A stretch of DNA of 64,000 bases from an uncultured Sphingomonadaceae bacterium. Lineage in GTDB: Bacteria; Pseudomonadota; Alphaproteobacteria; Sphingomonadales; Sphingomonadaceae. Location of the stretch: contig CANMQE010000004.1 of assembly GCA_947499975.1 (NCBI GenBank), positions 1-64,000 of the forward strand, read 5' to 3'. Within the stretch, counting starts at the first letter, position 1. Each line of letters begins with the position of its first letter. The translations under genes and the position numbers were made by a program. The notes beneath the pieces are model-generated. The model worked only from the letters and a program-made list of their open reading frames with translations. It was not told where the DNA came from and searched no databases. Shown here one piece after another: positions 62,966-64,000 of this stretch.

Positions 62966-63676
62966 TCAGCCCTCGGCTGGCGCGGCGCGAACCGCTTCAG
63001 CGAAACGTGCCGCTCTGGTGAACGCATCGAGCCGCGCATTGCGCGCCTGCTCAGCCTCGTAATCCTGTCCCCATAGCTCGGCCTGCCAGTCCTCTTCCAG
63101 GTTGGCGGCGGCGTAGAGGGCTGCGGGATCGGCATCATCGTCCAGCGCGGCCAGTCCCACCACGAGAGACGTGGCGAGCGAGGTCAGCGTGACAAGCGCG
63201 GCGAGGGTGAAATCGTCCTCGCGCTCCAGCCGCCTGCCCAGTGCGCCTACGGCTGTCTCAGGCTGCTCGCGGTGGATGATCCCGCTGGTGCGTTCCAGCG
63301 CCATGCCATGGGCTGCCTCGCACGCGGTGACGATAGGCTCCCACACCTCCTGCTGGCGGCGGAACAGCGGCTCGTCAGGATCGGCGCGGTAGCAGAGCGT
63401 ATCGGTCTGGGCATAGGCCAGCAGCTTGTCGATATGGCCCGCGCGATCCTGTCGCACGATATCGATGGCGAAATCGGCAATGTCGCGGTGGAAGAAGGAT
63501 CGCGGATCGATCTCCTCGCCCTGGCCTGCAAATTCATCCGCCACCAGCCGCGCAGCAGGGGCGGTGGGCAACAGCTGCGGATTGCGCGCCTGCGTCTTCA
63601 CCGCGCGGCCATCCAGCATCACCTGCCAGCCATCGTCCTGCCGGCTGACGTCGACTTCTTTCCAGAACCGCTTCAT
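62966..63676 (-). CDS. ATP12 family F1-ATPase assembly chaperone
   Basis: A 236-residue protein starting at ATG 63676 (MKRFWKEVDVSRQDDGWQVM). LDGRAVKTQARNPQLLP and DTLCYRADPDEPLFRRQQE are the family hallmarks, and TLAALVTLTSLATSLVVGLA follows. It aids assembly of the F1 alpha subunit in alphaproteobacteria and mitochondria. The upstream small membrane gene overlaps it as ATGA. Confidence 0.92.
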   Translation of the reverse strand: MKRFWKEVDVSRQDDGWQVMLDGRAVKTQARNPQLLPTAPAARLVADEFAGQGEEIDPRSFFHRDIADFAIDIVRQDRAGHIDKLLAYAQTDTLCYRADPDEPLFRRQQEVWEPIVTACEAAHGMALERTSGIIHREQPETAVGALGRRLEREDDFTLAALVTLTSLATSLVVGLAALDDDADPAALYAAANLEEDWQAELWGQDYEAEQARNARLDAFTRAARFAEAVRAAPAEG

Positions 63677-63900
63677 CGTTTTTCGTTCGTGCTCCACATC
63701 CGTGCCAGCAGGGTGGGGGTGACGAAAGTCTCGAACATGCCCAGCACCAGCAGCACCCAGCCCGCCCATTCAGGCAGCGGCAGCACGTGGTTGAAGACGG
63801 CGATGCCCGCCAGGATCATCACCACGCCAGCAATGCGCATGAAGTTTATGAGCGCAAACCGGCTCTTCGCGCGCGCTTCTGCCTCTTCAGGGGTTTCCAT
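63673..63900 (-). CDS. Small two-helix membrane protein
   Basis: A 75-residue protein with an acidic N-terminus and two hydrophobic helices (IAGVVMILAGIAVFNHVLPL and WAGWVLLVLGMFETFVTPTL). Its stop overlaps the ATP12 start, and its ATG lies inside the end of the HAD gene (overlap of 14 bases). It is thus part of a tightly packed operon. No function is known. Confidence 0.75.
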   Translation of the reverse strand: METPEEAEARAKSRFALINFMRIAGVVMILAGIAVFNHVLPLPEWAGWVLLVLGMFETFVTPTLLARMWSTNEKR

Positions 63901-64000
63901 CGATCAGCTCTTCCAGTTCGGCCATGTCTTGCGCCACGGCAACGGCCCCCGCCGCGCGCAGCTCGTCCGGCTCGTGATAGCCCCACGATACGCCGATGGC
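63887..64000 (-). CDS. HAD-family hydrolase, C-terminal end (cut by window edge)
   Basis: The last 37 codons of a gene that enters from the right edge. AIGVSWGYHEPDELRAAGAV, then AQDMAELEELIDG, matches the C-terminal end of phosphoglycolate phosphatase-like HAD hydrolases (the GVxWGY motif). Only the end is visible, so the exact substrate cannot be told. Confidence 0.75.
   Translation of the reverse strand, partial: AIGVSWGYHEPDELRAAGAVAVAQDMAELEELIDGNP

Overview
The window is a high-GC alphaproteobacterial chromosome segment, most likely from Sphingomonadales and probably close to Erythrobacteraceae. The grounds are an alphaproteobacterial ChpT phosphotransferase, an RpoH-type sigma factor, sphingomonad-style TonB receptors and TorF-type porin, an ATP12 chaperone, the MlaEFD-lipoprotein set and TIGR02186 next to a TSUP transporter. 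No rRNA gene is present, so the placement rests on protein families read by eye.

The left part (1 to about 11,500) is accessory DNA that ends at the 3' end of tRNA-Val(CAC) (11520-11594, minus strand), a classic integration site. It holds the C-terminal part of a PolB-like 3'-5' exonuclease, three cargo-type hypothetical genes, an HUH Rep-like gene broken by an in-frame TGA (3118-3966), and an excisionase-like HTH protein beside the tRNA. On the minus strand it also carries a candidate defence cluster (4274-10297). That cluster has a 570-aa nucleotidyltransferase-fold protein with an unnamed C-terminal domain, the C-terminal remnant of an AbiEii/MenT-type nucleotidyltransferase, and a 1287-aa protein whose domains read PD-(D/E)XK nuclease, TPR array, GreAB-C-like, PIN-like. 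The remnant and the large protein are joined by a GTGA stop/start overlap. This is the most interesting region of the window.

The rest (11,600-64,000) is core chromosome. From left to right: sppA; pyrB with an overlapping dihydroorotase homologue that has lost most metal ligands, then an SDR; an unusual ParA/RHH/SPOR-TPR operon opposite a Sel1-SPOR gene; a YeiB-like membrane protein; bfd and bfr behind Fur-like boxes; DUF2721 and der; a glyoxalase; a TorF-type porin; a metallophosphatase; rnpB RNA; an amidase coupled to chpT; M67 peptidase and a RluD-type synthase; rpoH; mtgA; a CDF transporter/GFA/lipoprotein operon; clpX and clpP; two paralogous TonB receptors around a lipoprotein amidase; trigger factor with a Lys/Ala-rich tail; tRNA-Leu(TAG); nhaA; an NfrB-like glycosyltransferase with a putative beta-barrel partner; TSUP with TIGR02186; a HerA-type ATPase; queE overlapping a MATE exporter; valS; the Mla-type ABC lipid transport operon; and an ATP12 operon with a HAD hydrolase cut by the right edge.

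Many neighbouring genes are coupled by 4-bp overlaps (ATGA, GTGA, TTGA), and TTG or GTG starts are common. A near-identical 28-bp sequence lies just upstream of two unrelated operons, chpT-amidase and queE-MATE, 26.6 kb apart. No CRISPR array, insertion sequence, rRNA operon or integrase gene was seen.
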